DNA of 64,000 bases, from NCBI RefSeq assembly GCF_051859565.1, contig NZ_JBHYFK010000002.1, positions 186,001 through 250,000 of the forward strand, read 5' to 3'. The DNA is from Glycocaulis sp051859565 (GTDB lineage Bacteria > Pseudomonadota > Alphaproteobacteria > Caulobacterales > Maricaulaceae). Of this stretch, positions 1 to 8,799 are shown piece after piece. Position numbers and translations under genes: made by a program. Position 1 is the stretch's first letter, and each line of letters starts with the position of its first letter. The notes below the pieces were generated by a model, which searched no databases, had not been told where the DNA came from, and saw only the letters and a list, made by a program, of their open reading frames with translations.

Positions 1-1
1 C

Positions 2-715
2 CACCTCAAAGCCCGCGCCAAGGGCGTTGAGGAGAAAGACGGCAAGACCTTCCTCGTCTTCGAGGATTCCTCCGGCAAGGCGGAGAAGCTGGAAGCCGAC
101 CGCATTCTGGTGGCGGTGGGGCGCAAGCCCGTCACTGAAGGCTGGGGCCTTGAGACTATGGGCCTCGATATGGCAGGGCCGTTCCTCAAGATCGACGATC
201 AATGCCGCACGCCCATGCGCGGCGTCTACGCCATTGGCGATCTCGTCGGCGAGCCGTTGCTGGCCCACAAGGCGACCGCTCAGGGCGAACTCGTCGCCGA
301 AGTGATCGCCGGCCATCGCCGCCGCTTTGATCCCAATTCAATCGCCGCCGTGTGCTTTACCGAGCCGGAGATTGTCGGGGTCGGCATGACACCGGACGAG
401 GCCAAGAAGAAGGGCGAGAGCGTCATCACTGGCAAATTCCCGCTGGCCGCCTCAGGCCGCGCGCTGTCGATGGAAGGCGGGGCCGATGGCGGGTTCGTGC
501 GCATCACCGCGCGCGAAAGCGATCACGTGATCCTTGGCATCCATGCCGTCGGCAAGCATGTGAGCGAGCTCTCAGGCGAGTTTGCGCTGGCCATCGAGAT
601 GGGCGCACGCCTTGAGGACATTGCCGGCACGATCCACGTCCACCCGACCCTGACCGAGTGCTTTGCCGAAGCCGCCCTCGCGGCGCTGGGCCATCCGATT
701 CATATTCCGGCTTGA
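2..715 (+). CDS. lpdA: Dihydrolipoyl dehydrogenase, C-terminal part (5' end outside window)
   Basis: FAD/NAD-dependent E3 subunit that reoxidises the lipoyl groups of 2-oxoacid dehydrogenase complexes. Only about 237 residues are present; the reading frame is open from base 2, so the FAD domain with the redox disulfide lies outside. Visible are the end of the NAD domain (RILVAVGRKP), the second FAD-contact segment (GVYAIGDLV) and the dimerisation domain ending in HVHPTLTE, which carries the catalytic His-Glu pair that activates the thiolate. Intact to its TGA. An unrelated-position paralogue at 49.2-50.7 kb lacks this His. The product is clear; which complex it serves cannot be told from here. 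Confidence 0.95.
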   Translation, partial: HLKARAKGVEEKDGKTFLVFEDSSGKAEKLEADRILVAVGRKPVTEGWGLETMGLDMAGPFLKIDDQCRTPMRGVYAIGDLVGEPLLAHKATAQGELVAEVIAGHRRRFDPNSIAAVCFTEPEIVGVGMTPDEAKKKGESVITGKFPLAASGRALSMEGGADGGFVRITARESDHVILGIHAVGKHVSELSGEFALAIEMGARLEDIAGTIHVHPTLTECFAEAALAALGHPIHIPA

Positions 716-721
716 TCCACA

Positions 722-760
722 CCCTCGTCCTTCGAGCACCACGTGGCCGAAGGATGAGGG
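722..760. repeat. 39-bp inverted repeat, family 2 copy 1
   Basis: Perfect hairpin-forming repeat just after the lpdA stop: 13-bp arms (722-734 with 748-760, one G-T pair) around a loop containing CCACGTGG. A second copy lies inverted at 57516-57552. Their two differences fall on paired positions (C729-G753 here, G-C there). Confidence 0.8.
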
Positions 761-779
761 AAAAGCTCCCTCAGCAAAA

Positions 780-880
780 GGCCCCGGATAGCCCTGCGGG
801 CTTCCGGGGGTTCAGTTTTTGTAACCACCACATTCTTGAAATCCCGGAGGCCCGAAGGGCCATCCGGGACCTCGTGCAGA
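780..880 (-). repeat. Composite two-hairpin repeat, family 1 copy A
   Basis: Two consecutive hairpins: CCCCGG (782-787) with CCGGGG (804-809), and TCCCGG (842-847) with CCGGGA (864-869). Read on the minus strand, the order GGTCCCGG...CCGGGATTTCA...CCCCGG...CCGGGGCC contains the same modules as the copies at 36.7, 36.8 and 47.7 kb, in swapped order. It fills most of the lpdA to TonB-receptor gap together with the family 2 repeat. Confidence 0.7.
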
Positions 881-961
881 AGCGGACAGGGACCCCGGTA
901 TTGATGCGGTTTCGATAATTCTGCCGGTTTTCCCGCTGCTGGAGTGACGAGAAGAGACCCC

Positions 962-3658
962 CTAAAACCTCGCCCCCACCCGCACATAGGCCACACGCCC
1001 GCGCGGATCATGCACCTTGGTGTCATAGCCCAGAGGCGTCGGCACGAACGGCGCAGCCTCGTCAGTGATGTTCAGTGCCCCGGCGGTGAGGGTCAGGGCA
1101 GTGCCCGCCAGATCAAGCGTATAGCGCCCCTGCAGGTCCAGCACGGTCCAGCTTTCCACATCGCTGCCCGCGCCCTCATCATTGCGGTAGCCCGCGATGT
1201 GGCGCACGCCCGCGCGGGCGCTGAACGCGCCGCTGGTCCAGTCCAGATACGCGCTGGCGCGCCAGTCCGGCACCGAGCGGGCAAAATTGGTGAAGTTGCG
1301 GCTGCCCAGCGCGTCGATCTCGCGGTTCAGCACGGGGTCCACAATCGTGAACTCGCCAATCCAGCTGGCGTCCACGCCCCAGCCGAGCGCTCCGGTACCC
1401 AGATCCACCGGATCACCACGCAGGGCCAGATCAATGCCTGACGCATCGACGCGCGGCGCATTGACGAAGGCAGCGCGCACCAGCACCACATCGCCCGCCG
1501 GGGAGAGCTCGATACGCGGATCGTCAAACTGGCCATTATCCGCCAGATCGGCGGCGATGATCGCATTGGCGCTTTCACGGACGATCAGGTCTTCATAGCG
1601 TACCCGCCACGCATCCACGGTGGCGTTGATGCCTGACACCCGCGCCGACAGGCCGGCCGAGAAGGTCTGCGCGCGTTCGGGATCAAGATCGGGATTGCCG
1701 ACAGTGCGCACCGGGCGAAACAAAGCCTGCGTACCGATGGTCAGCGATTGCAGCGTGGTCGTCGCTGAGACTTCCTGATGCAAGGACGGCGCGCGGTAGG
1801 AGCGCGACCAGGAGGCGCGCAGCGTCACTGCCTCGTTCACATCAAAGGCGGCCGCCACGCGTGGATCGGTGGACGAAAAATCACCCTGACGCTCATGGCG
1901 CGCGGCGAGCTGCAGGCGAAAGGCTTGCGTCAGCGGCAGGATCGCATCGGCGAAGACGGCCTGTGCGCTGCGTGCGCCCGCATAATCCGGCCCGCCGACG
2001 ATGAAGAGGAAATTGTCGGCGTTGAAATCATCGCCATGGTCAACGCGGTAGCTTTCCCGGCGCAGATGCGCGCCGAACGCCGCCGAGACCGGGCCTGCAG
2101 GCAGGGTGAAGAGCGCATCCGTCGCGGCGGTGAACTCAGCCGTGACAAGGTCTGCGTGCGAGTTGCGGATGTTCTCGCCGATGATGTAGTCGATCACAGC
2201 CGGGTCGTTATAGCGCGGGTCAGCCGGGTCGGTGACCAGCCCGCCAGAGCCGAACGGGTTGAAGAAGAAGCAGCCCTGCGACTGATCGCCCGCCGCCACG
2301 CCTTGCCCCGGTGCGCGCACCGGGCAGTCCGCCCCGCCAAAGCCCAGGATCGCGGCATCGAAATTATCGGCCAGCGTATCGGTGATGGTCGCCCGCAAGC
2401 TGTTGCGCGAATAGGTGAGATCGGCGCTCAGGCTCCAGTCGCGGTTCATGGCCTGAATATCGTGCTCAAGGCTGGCTTCGGCGCGCCAGGTGCGGTGCTC
2501 GAACGCGCGCCGCGCTGCGCCCGCGCGCTCACCCAGAGGGCGGCCAAGCCAGATCACATCACGCCCGAACGGGTTGGCCGGGTGGAGGGCGGAGATGGTG
2601 GGGAAGCGCAAGTTTGCCAGCGAAGGCGAATTGCCGCGCTCCACATTTTGCCCCGCGCCTGCGAAACGCAGCGCGATACGTGTATCGCCGAAATCGCCCG
2701 AAAGCGCCGCAAAGCCGGAAAGCCGCTCCTCATCGGTCAGCACCGAGAAGAACTGGCCGAAATCCAGCCCGCACGAGCCGATCTGGCCGAAGGCTGTCTG
2801 CGCGCCGGTGGCGAGCGGGCGTCCGCCGGCTGCCACGCAGTCTGGATCAAGCACGGGAGCCGGGCCGCCGCTGGCATTGGTCACTTCAAATCCGCCGCCG
2901 GGCGCGAGGATGTAGAAGGAGCCGGGCTGGCCGAGCGAAGACAGGCCCGTGCCGGGCGCGAACGGGGTCTCAAATCCTTCCAGTCCCTCGCGGTCAAACC
3001 ATTCGACAGCGCCGGTCACATGCCAGTTGCCGAACGCTCGCCCCGCAATGGCGCTAATCGTATAGCCCGCACCGGAGCCGGAAAATTCTGTCGGTCCGCG
3101 CCATTCGGCGAAGGTTTCAACGCCTTCAAACCGGTCCCGCGTGATGACATTGATGACGCCGGCCACAGCGTCTGCGCCGTACACCGGCGAGGCGCCGTCA
3201 CGCAGGATTTCCACCCGCTCCACCGCCAGCGAGGGCATCAGGGCGTTGAAATCGACAAAGCTGGAGCCATCGTCGGCGGCAACACTCGCCACCGTCTGGC
3301 GCTGGCCATTGACCAGCACCAGCGTCGCGCCGAGGCCGAGCCCGCGCAAATTCACGTTCGACGTGCCTGAGGTGTCGTTCTGCGTGCCGGGATCCTCGTT
3401 GAATTCCGACCCTGTCACGAAGGTCTGGAAAACCAGCGCCTCGCCGATACGGGCAAAGCCTGCCCCGTCGATCTCATCACGGCTGATCACGGAGACGGGC
3501 CGGTCTGCTTCCAGCGCGCCCGGTGCGCGGCCGCCCGTGATGGTGATGACCTCGCGCGGCCCAGTTGCGTCTTGCGCCAGTGTGGCTTGTGTAAAGGCGC
3601 ACAGGGCGGTGCTGGCCAGAAGGCCGCGAAGGATGGCGTTCATGGGATGATGTCTCAT
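962..3658 (-). CDS. TonB-dependent outer-membrane receptor
   Basis: 898-residue outer-membrane receptor for active uptake of an unidentified ligand (siderophore, vitamin or oligomer), energised by TonB-ExbBD. A signal peptide ends near residue 28 (ATLA-QD). It is followed by a plug domain with the usual VERVEILRDGASPVYGADAV signature near residues 150-170, and a long beta-barrel ending in an aromatic residue (VRVGARF), as outer-membrane insertion requires. ATG at 3658 or the internal ATG at 3643 could be the start; neither has a strong ribosome-binding site. It stands alone between lpdA and tRNA-Phe with no linked regulator or inner-membrane transporter, so the substrate cannot be inferred. 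The family is certain. Confidence 0.93.
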   Translation of the reverse strand: MRHHPMNAILRGLLASTALCAFTQATLAQDATGPREVITITGGRAPGALEADRPVSVISRDEIDGAGFARIGEALVFQTFVTGSEFNEDPGTQNDTSGTSNVNLRGLGLGATLVLVNGQRQTVASVAADDGSSFVDFNALMPSLAVERVEILRDGASPVYGADAVAGVINVITRDRFEGVETFAEWRGPTEFSGSGAGYTISAIAGRAFGNWHVTGAVEWFDREGLEGFETPFAPGTGLSSLGQPGSFYILAPGGGFEVTNASGGPAPVLDPDCVAAGGRPLATGAQTAFGQIGSCGLDFGQFFSVLTDEERLSGFAALSGDFGDTRIALRFAGAGQNVERGNSPSLANLRFPTISALHPANPFGRDVIWLGRPLGERAGAARRAFEHRTWRAEASLEHDIQAMNRDWSLSADLTYSRNSLRATITDTLADNFDAAILGFGGADCPVRAPGQGVAAGDQSQGCFFFNPFGSGGLVTDPADPRYNDPAVIDYIIGENIRNSHADLVTAEFTAATDALFTLPAGPVSAAFGAHLRRESYRVDHGDDFNADNFLFIVGGPDYAGARSAQAVFADAILPLTQAFRLQLAARHERQGDFSSTDPRVAAAFDVNEAVTLRASWSRSYRAPSLHQEVSATTTLQSLTIGTQALFRPVRTVGNPDLDPERAQTFSAGLSARVSGINATVDAWRVRYEDLIVRESANAIIAADLADNGQFDDPRIELSPAGDVVLVRAAFVNAPRVDASGIDLALRGDPVDLGTGALGWGVDASWIGEFTIVDPVLNREIDALGSRNFTNFARSVPDWRASAYLDWTSGAFSARAGVRHIAGYRNDEGAGSDVESWTVLDLQGRYTLDLAGTALTLTAGALNITDEAAPFVPTPLGYDTKVHDPRGRVAYVRVGARF

Positions 3659-3837
3659 CAGGCAGGAAGCGGGTCGGGTGGAGCCGGTTAGCAGCGCACA
3701 CCAGGCCGGGCAAGGCGTGACAGGCGTTTACATAGCACGCGGCGTTCATGTGCAAAGCATGGGCGCCAGATGCGCCAACCCCCATGGACAGAGGCAAAAA
3801 CCGGCCCTATAAACCGCGCTCTCCGATTTCGGAGTGT

Positions 3838-3913
3838 GCCCAGGTAGCTCAGTTGGTAGAGCAGCGGATTGAAAATCCGCGTGTCGCTGGTTCGATTCCG
3901 GCCCTGGGCACCA
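3838..3913 (+). tRNA. tRNA-Phe (GAA)
   Basis: 76-base cloverleaf: acceptor GCCCAGG (3838-3844) pairs with CCTGGGC (3903-3909), then A and an encoded CCA. D-loop AGCTCAGTTGGTAGAGC, anticodon loop TTGAAAA giving GAA, T-arm GGTTCGATTCC. Complete and canonical. Confidence 0.98.
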
Positions 3914-4069
3914 TTTCCTTTCCTTAAATTTCAGATGCACAGACGCGCTGGCGCGCGCATGCTGGAAACCTGTTGCTGCCGGCAAGCGCGTTCATGGCGC
4001 GTTCATGCTGGCGCACACAGCCTGCCTTGCCCTTTCGGGTCGAGGTTTTCGCCGTGCAGGAGGAATCAC

Positions 4070-4468
4070 ATGCCGCGTGCTGGTATCGCCGTTCTGGCCC
4101 TTGCTTCGCTTGTTGCCGTCCCCGCTCCCACGTTCGCACAAGCGCTCTCCAGCGGCGATTATGAACGCTGCGCGGTCTACCGCCCCGATGGCAGCCGCGC
4201 CGGCTACAGCAATGCCTGCCTCGAACGCCAGCGCGCGATGATCCGCCGCTACAGCAATCAGGGCAATCAGGGATATGGCTATGCCCCTGCGCCTGTCTAC
4301 GGGGCGGCCAGCTATCCGTGCCCGTCCTGGGCCAATAATGGCCGCGGCTATAGTTCCACGACCCGTCCGGGCAGTTATGGCGTTGTGTATGGAACCTTCA
4401 ACTCGGCCTTTAACGGGCAGGCATGCATTCCCAATAGCGGCAATCAGTTCCTGCGCGGCGTGAACTAG
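4070..4468 (+). CDS. Small secreted Tyr/Gly/Asn-rich protein
   Basis: 132-residue exported protein of unknown function. The start ATG at 4070 follows a strong AGGAGG site (4058-4063) and opens a signal peptide (roughly residues 1-23, ending TFA-QA). The longer upstream frame would run through the tRNA and is not credible. The mature part begins with a short conserved-looking segment (SGDYERCAVYRPDGSRAGY, one Cys) and continues as a low-complexity region rich in Tyr, Gly, Asn and Ser with two more Cys. No domain is recognised. It is monocistronic, between tRNA-Phe and the bactofilin gene. Confidence 0.7.
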   Translation: MPRAGIAVLALASLVAVPAPTFAQALSSGDYERCAVYRPDGSRAGYSNACLERQRAMIRRYSNQGNQGYGYAPAPVYGAASYPCPSWANNGRGYSSTTRPGSYGVVYGTFNSAFNGQACIPNSGNQFLRGVN

Positions 4469-4688
4469 CGCGCCGGGAATCACCCTGCGGTCACCGCCCT
4501 TCTTCAGGGCGTCCGCGCGCGCCGGTATGTCTGTCCGGGCGCAGTTTGCGGCGTGCAGCCAGCGGCAAGGCCCATACACTTGTGAATAATGGTATCAAGG
4601 GCTTGCTCTTGCGCTCAGTCCGGTGCTGGATAAGTGCCCGCCTTTCGGCTAGCACTGCAATAAATCACAAAAGAGCTGGGGTCCCCTC

Positions 4689-5198
4689 ATGAGCAATTCC
4701 TCTTCTGCCTCCAAGCCCACCAAGAACGGCATTCCCGACAATGGCGAGGATCTCGCCTTCTTCATGGGCGAAAAATGCTCCGTGGAAGGGGCTGTCCTCG
4801 ATGTTGACGGTGCCGCGCGTATCGACGGCCAGTTCAGCGGCAAGCTGCGCGCTGTTCACCTGATCGTTGGCGAGAAGGGGCATGTCGCGGGCGACATCTC
4901 CAGCGAAACGGCCGACATCATGGGCAGCGTGGAAGACACGCTGGTCCTGTCGGGCAAGCTGACCATCCGCGAAGCCGGGCGCATTGAAGGCCAGATCACC
5001 TACGGTTCGCTGGAAGCCCATGAGGGCGCCCAGCTGGTCGGCCAGATCAATACGCAAGGCCGTGCTACCCGTACGGAAGGGACGTCTTCGCTCAGCAATC
5101 TGCGCTCGGCAATCTCGCAATCGGCGCGTGACGCTGGCTCGGCGCCCAAGCCCGTCGACACCTCCACCGCCACAGACTCCGACGACAGCGAATCCTGA
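4689..5198 (+). CDS. Bactofilin family cytoskeletal protein
   Basis: 169-residue bactofilin, a protein that polymerises without nucleotide into membrane-associated filaments and, in Caulobacter relatives, places cell-wall enzymes for stalk or shape formation. A disordered N-terminus (residues 1-30) precedes the beta-helix core of regularly spaced Gly/Val/Ile turns (about 32-135, including EGAVLDVDGAARIDGQFSG and AGDISSETADIMGSV). A Ser/Thr/Asp-rich tail ends the protein. Length and architecture fit the family. The ParA-like ATPase gene follows 46 bp later on the same strand, so the two may be co-expressed. Family confident; cellular role inferred. Confidence 0.9.
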   Translation: MSNSSSASKPTKNGIPDNGEDLAFFMGEKCSVEGAVLDVDGAARIDGQFSGKLRAVHLIVGEKGHVAGDISSETADIMGSVEDTLVLSGKLTIREAGRIEGQITYGSLEAHEGAQLVGQINTQGRATRTEGTSSLSNLRSAISQSARDAGSAPKPVDTSTATDSDDSES

Positions 5199-5244
5199 TC
5201 TGCACGCTGACCGTGTCAGTTGAGGAAGCCAGGACGGCAGGGCC

Positions 5245-5943
5245 ATGAGCTGCACCACCGTTATGTTCGCAAACGCCAAGGGTGGTGCGGGAAAGAGCAC
5301 GCTTGCCTTTCTCAGCGCCATCCATTTTGCCGCGACATACGATCTGCGTGTGTGCGTGATCGATTTCGATCGTCTGCGCACGACATACAACGCCGTTCGC
5401 CGGTTCTCCGGCTCGGGCGTGCAGTCCTTTTACCTCGCTGACGAACACGGCGAGGGGCACCGGGTCGCGCCCGATGCCGTCCGGTCTGCGCTGGATAACC
5501 GGCGTGCCTCCAGCGATGTCCTGTTTGTGGATACGCCGGCGGGCTTTCCTGCCGGCACCATGGTTCCGGCGATTCAGCCGGACGCCATTTTCGTGCCCGT
5601 CGCTGTGTCCGATGCCGATATCATGGCCACCAAGGCTTACCTGCCAGAACTGGAGGAAGCCGCCAGCCGCATGGCGGAGGCGTCGGGGGTGAAGCCGCGC
5701 ATCATGCTGGTGCCCAACCAGGTGTTCAGCGATGATCACGCCTTGCGCATCCGCGATGCGTTCCGGGGACACTCGGTGCGGATAGCGCCTGCACTTGCGT
5801 TCTCACGTACTTTGCGCGAAGTCTTCCACTTCGAGCCGGGTGACGCGAATATCGCCTCGGTTTTCCTCGAAGATGGTGGCTTTTTCCGATGGATGTCGGC
5901 GGAAATTTTTGCGCTGCGGCAAATGCGATCCCGTCAGGGATAA
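5245..5943 (+). CDS. ParA/MinD-type ATPase
   Basis: 232-residue SIMIBI-class ATPase. It has the deviant Walker A KGGAGKST at residues 12-19 (two Lys, as in ParA/MinD), the switch-like VCVIDFDR, and a Walker B-like LFVDTPAG near residue 95. It lacks the usual DNA-binding domain and any neighbouring ParB, so chromosome partition is unlikely. It sits between a bactofilin gene and a lipoprotein-hydrolase gene whose start is 5 bp beyond its stop. ParA-like proteins beside bactofilins commonly position complexes in the cell; that role here is inference. The start ATG has only a weak upstream GGCAGGG. Confidence 0.8.
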   Translation: MSCTTVMFANAKGGAGKSTLAFLSAIHFAATYDLRVCVIDFDRLRTTYNAVRRFSGSGVQSFYLADEHGEGHRVAPDAVRSALDNRRASSDVLFVDTPAGFPAGTMVPAIQPDAIFVPVAVSDADIMATKAYLPELEEAASRMAEASGVKPRIMLVPNQVFSDDHALRIRDAFRGHSVRIAPALAFSRTLREVFHFEPGDANIASVFLEDGGFFRWMSAEIFALRQMRSRQG

Positions 5944-5948
5944 CCGCT

Positions 5949-7094
5949 TTGCGCAAGGCCGTTTCGGCCCTGCTGGGCCTGATATGTGTCAGCGCCTGTG
6001 CACCCACGCTTAGCGTTACCCAGTTCGACGAGCTGCCGCGGGACGTTGCCCGTCAGCCGGTATTGACCGTCTCAGGCCGGGCACCAACCCATGACGCGAC
6101 GCTGTTCGGGCGGGAGCGCGCGGAAACGCTCAGCTATGGCGTGCACACAGTTTCCATTCCGCCAGACCGCGAGCCGGGCCGCATCCGCTATCCGCGCGGA
6201 ACGCCCGACCCGATGCGCCATTTCACCTTCGCCTTCGCCGAAACGCTGAGCGGGCAGGAAGTCTTCCTGGACATGCTGAACCGCAAGCTCTCCCAGCTTG
6301 ATGAAGATGAGCGCATCCTCGTCATTTTCGTGCACGGCTATAACGAGACTTTCGGCAGCGGCCTGTTCCGTTTCGCCCAGATGATGCACGATTTCGAAAT
6401 ACCCGGCGTGCCGCTCTACTTTGCCTGGCCGAGCGCGGGGGATCCGCGTTATTATGCCTACGATCTCGACAGCGTGTTCATCAGCCGGGACGGGCTTGCC
6501 GATACGCTGCGCCTTGCCTCGCGCGCGCAGGCTGACCGGATCATGATAATCGCCCACTCCATGGGGTCGATGCTGACCCTGGAAGCCTTGCGCGACCTGT
6601 CGGATGCCAATGATGGCGAAGTGCTGAGCCGGATCGGGCAGGTGGCCCTGATGTCACCGGATCTGAGTGTGGACGTGTTCCGCAGTCAGCTCACCGTCAT
6701 CGGTGAAGCTTCCGACATTGACTTCATTGTTTTCACCTCGACCCGTGACCGGGCCTTGCGCGCCTCGGCGGTGCTCCGTGGCCAGACCGACCGGCTGGGT
6801 TCCCTGCGTTCGGTCGAGGAAGTGGCCGATCTGCGCCTCACCGTGGTCGATGTGTCCAGCTTCGATACGGCAGACCCGATGCGCCATTCCACAGTGTCCA
6901 TGTCGCCGCAGCTGATTGCCCTGTTCGCGGGTACGCGCGATTTCGGGGTGGAGCCGGCTGCCCAGGCGGGCGGCGTGCGCGGACCTTTGAGCCTTTCGGT
7001 CAATGTGGTGCGCCAGGCAACCGAGATCATCCTGGCGCCTGCCGCTGCGGCAGCCGGCGCCATTGAAGGCACCGGCGCGCGCCAGCCTAACTAG
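5949..7094 (+). CDS. Putative lipoprotein alpha/beta hydrolase (DUF900-like)
   Basis: About 381-residue serine hydrolase of the DUF900 family, function unknown. Core motifs: the FVHGYNETF oxyanion segment, AHSMGS nucleophile elbow (Ser near residue 204), and a late DPMRHS His. I place the start at TTG 5949 (after CAGGGA) because it yields a compact lipoprotein signal MRKAVSALLGLICVSAC with a lipobox Cys. The upstream ATG at 5889 would prepend 20 residues that overlap the ATPase gene out of frame. It probably forms a unit with the ParA-like gene and ends 4 bp into the convergent transporter gene. Enzyme class is confident; substrate unknown. Confidence 0.75.
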   Translation: MRKAVSALLGLICVSACAPTLSVTQFDELPRDVARQPVLTVSGRAPTHDATLFGRERAETLSYGVHTVSIPPDREPGRIRYPRGTPDPMRHFTFAFAETLSGQEVFLDMLNRKLSQLDEDERILVIFVHGYNETFGSGLFRFAQMMHDFEIPGVPLYFAWPSAGDPRYYAYDLDSVFISRDGLADTLRLASRAQADRIMIIAHSMGSMLTLEALRDLSDANDGEVLSRIGQVALMSPDLSVDVFRSQLTVIGEASDIDFIVFTSTRDRALRASAVLRGQTDRLGSLRSVEEVADLRLTVVDVSSFDTADPMRHSTVSMSPQLIALFAGTRDFGVEPAAQAGGVRGPLSLSVNVVRQATEIILAPAAAAAGAIEGTGARQPN

Positions 7095-8722
7095 CCCCCC
7101 GGCATCTCGTAGAAGGTGGGCGAACCCGGCCCGACCGGCATGCCCAGCGCGAACGTCCACAGGAAGAACAGCGCGACCCAGATGACCAGGAAGGCAACCG
7201 AGTAGGGCAGCATCATCGCGATGACGGTGCCGATACCGAGATTTTTGTCATAGCGCGTCATCCAGGCGAGGATCAGGCCGAAATAGCTCATCATGGGCGT
7301 AATGATATTGGTCGATGAATCCCCGATCCGGTAGGCAGCCTGGATCACTTCGGGCGAATAGCCCACCAGCATCAGCATGGGCACGAAGATGGGCGCGGTC
7401 ACCGCCCATTGCGCGCTGGCCGAGCCGAGCATCAGGTTCACAAAGCAGCACATCAGGATGAAGCCGATGAAGATGGCCGGGCCGGTCATGCCGGTATCTG
7501 TGAGGAATTGCGCGCCAGTGACGGCGGTGATGGCGCCGAGGTTCGACCAGCCAAAGAAAGCCACGAACTGGGCGGCGAAGAAGACCAGTACGATGTAGAG
7601 ACCAAGCGTGGAGATGGCAGACGCCATGCCGTCAATCACGTCCCGGTCATTCTTCATCGTTCCGGCAGCGCGGCCATAGGCAAAGCCGACGATGAGGAAG
7701 AAGAGGAATATCCAGGTCACGAAGCCGGTGAAGAAGGGCGCCTGCTGGAAGATCGAGCCGGTTTCGGGATTGCGCAGCGCTCCCCAGCCGGGCAGCCATC
7801 CGGCCAGATCGATTTGCGGCATCAGCGTCCAGGCCATGGCGGCAAAGACAGCCAAAGTGGCGATACCCGCCCAGACCAGGCCCTTCTTCTCTGCGCCGGA
7901 TACCGGCTGCATCATGTTCTTGTCGAGGACGGCCGGGTCGGCGCGGCTGGAATCATATTTGCCCAGCTTCGGCTCGACGATGAAGATGGTGACGAGCGAA
8001 CCCACGACCGTGATCATGAAGGTCGAGATCACCATGAAATACCAGTTGGCGGGGGCCGAGACGACATAGCCCGGGTCGATAAGCTGCGCGGCCTCGGTGG
8101 TGATGCCCGCCAGTAGGGGATCAATCGTGCCGATCAGGAGGTTGGCGCTATAACCGCCCGACGTGCCCGCGAACGCGGCAGCCATGCCGGCAAGCGGATG
8201 GCGCCCGAGCGCGTAGAACACCGCGCCAGCCAGCGGGACCAGCACGACATAGCCCATCTCCGAAGCGGTGTTGGACAGCACGCCGGCAAACACCACCGCC
8301 ACGGTGACGGTGTGCCGGTTGGCGCCGAGCACGATGGAGCGCACGGCGGCAGACAGAAGCCCTGATTTTTCCGCCACGCCGACGCCCAGCATCGCCACCA
8401 GCACGACGCCCAGCGGCGCAAAGCTGGTGAAATTGGTAGTGAGGCTGGTGAAGATGCGCCGGAAGCCGTCCTCATTCATCAGGCTGACGGCGCGGATCAT
8501 GCCGTCGGCGGCTCGCCCGCTAGCACCCTCCGGGCGCGGGTCTTCCACAGCCACTTCCATCACGCCGCCAAACAGGCCAGAGGCCAGGATCATCAGGCCG
8601 GCAAGGATGGCAAACAGGGTGACAGGGTGAGGCAGGAGATTGCCCAGCCATTCCACACCATCAAGAAAGCGGGTCATGGCGCCGCGCTTCTCGGCGCGTG
8701 TTGCAGGGCTCGTCTCTGTCAC
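7091..8722 (-). CDS. AbgT/MtrF family transporter
   Basis: 543-residue inner-membrane protein of the AbgT family. Members import p-aminobenzoyl-glutamate (E. coli AbgT) or export antimetabolites such as sulfonamides (MtrF, YdaH). Many hydrophobic segments are present, with hairpin-like segments such as SNTASEMGYVVLVPLAG and GSASAQWAVTAPIFVPML resembling the family's re-entrant regions. Length matches the usual 500-550. The start ATG at 8722 has no clear alternative nearby. It is monocistronic, converging with the hydrolase gene. The direction of transport cannot be deduced from the sequence. Confidence 0.9.
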   Translation of the reverse strand: MTETSPATRAEKRGAMTRFLDGVEWLGNLLPHPVTLFAILAGLMILASGLFGGVMEVAVEDPRPEGASGRAADGMIRAVSLMNEDGFRRIFTSLTTNFTSFAPLGVVLVAMLGVGVAEKSGLLSAAVRSIVLGANRHTVTVAVVFAGVLSNTASEMGYVVLVPLAGAVFYALGRHPLAGMAAAFAGTSGGYSANLLIGTIDPLLAGITTEAAQLIDPGYVVSAPANWYFMVISTFMITVVGSLVTIFIVEPKLGKYDSSRADPAVLDKNMMQPVSGAEKKGLVWAGIATLAVFAAMAWTLMPQIDLAGWLPGWGALRNPETGSIFQQAPFFTGFVTWIFLFFLIVGFAYGRAAGTMKNDRDVIDGMASAISTLGLYIVLVFFAAQFVAFFGWSNLGAITAVTGAQFLTDTGMTGPAIFIGFILMCCFVNLMLGSASAQWAVTAPIFVPMLMLVGYSPEVIQAAYRIGDSSTNIITPMMSYFGLILAWMTRYDKNLGIGTVIAMMLPYSVAFLVIWVALFFLWTFALGMPVGPGSPTFYEMPGG

Positions 8723-8799
8723 CGGGCAAACTCGTCAGCTGTTGGGGGATGCGCCTACCATGCCCGGCGCGGCTGGCCGGGTCCAGTCCTGCGCGTGCC

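Noticed and set aside
1778..3370. 530-codon open frame opposite the TonB receptor
   Set aside because: A high-GC shadow of the receptor gene: composition is Arg/Ala-rich without domains, while the receptor frame has a signal peptide, plug motif and barrel end.
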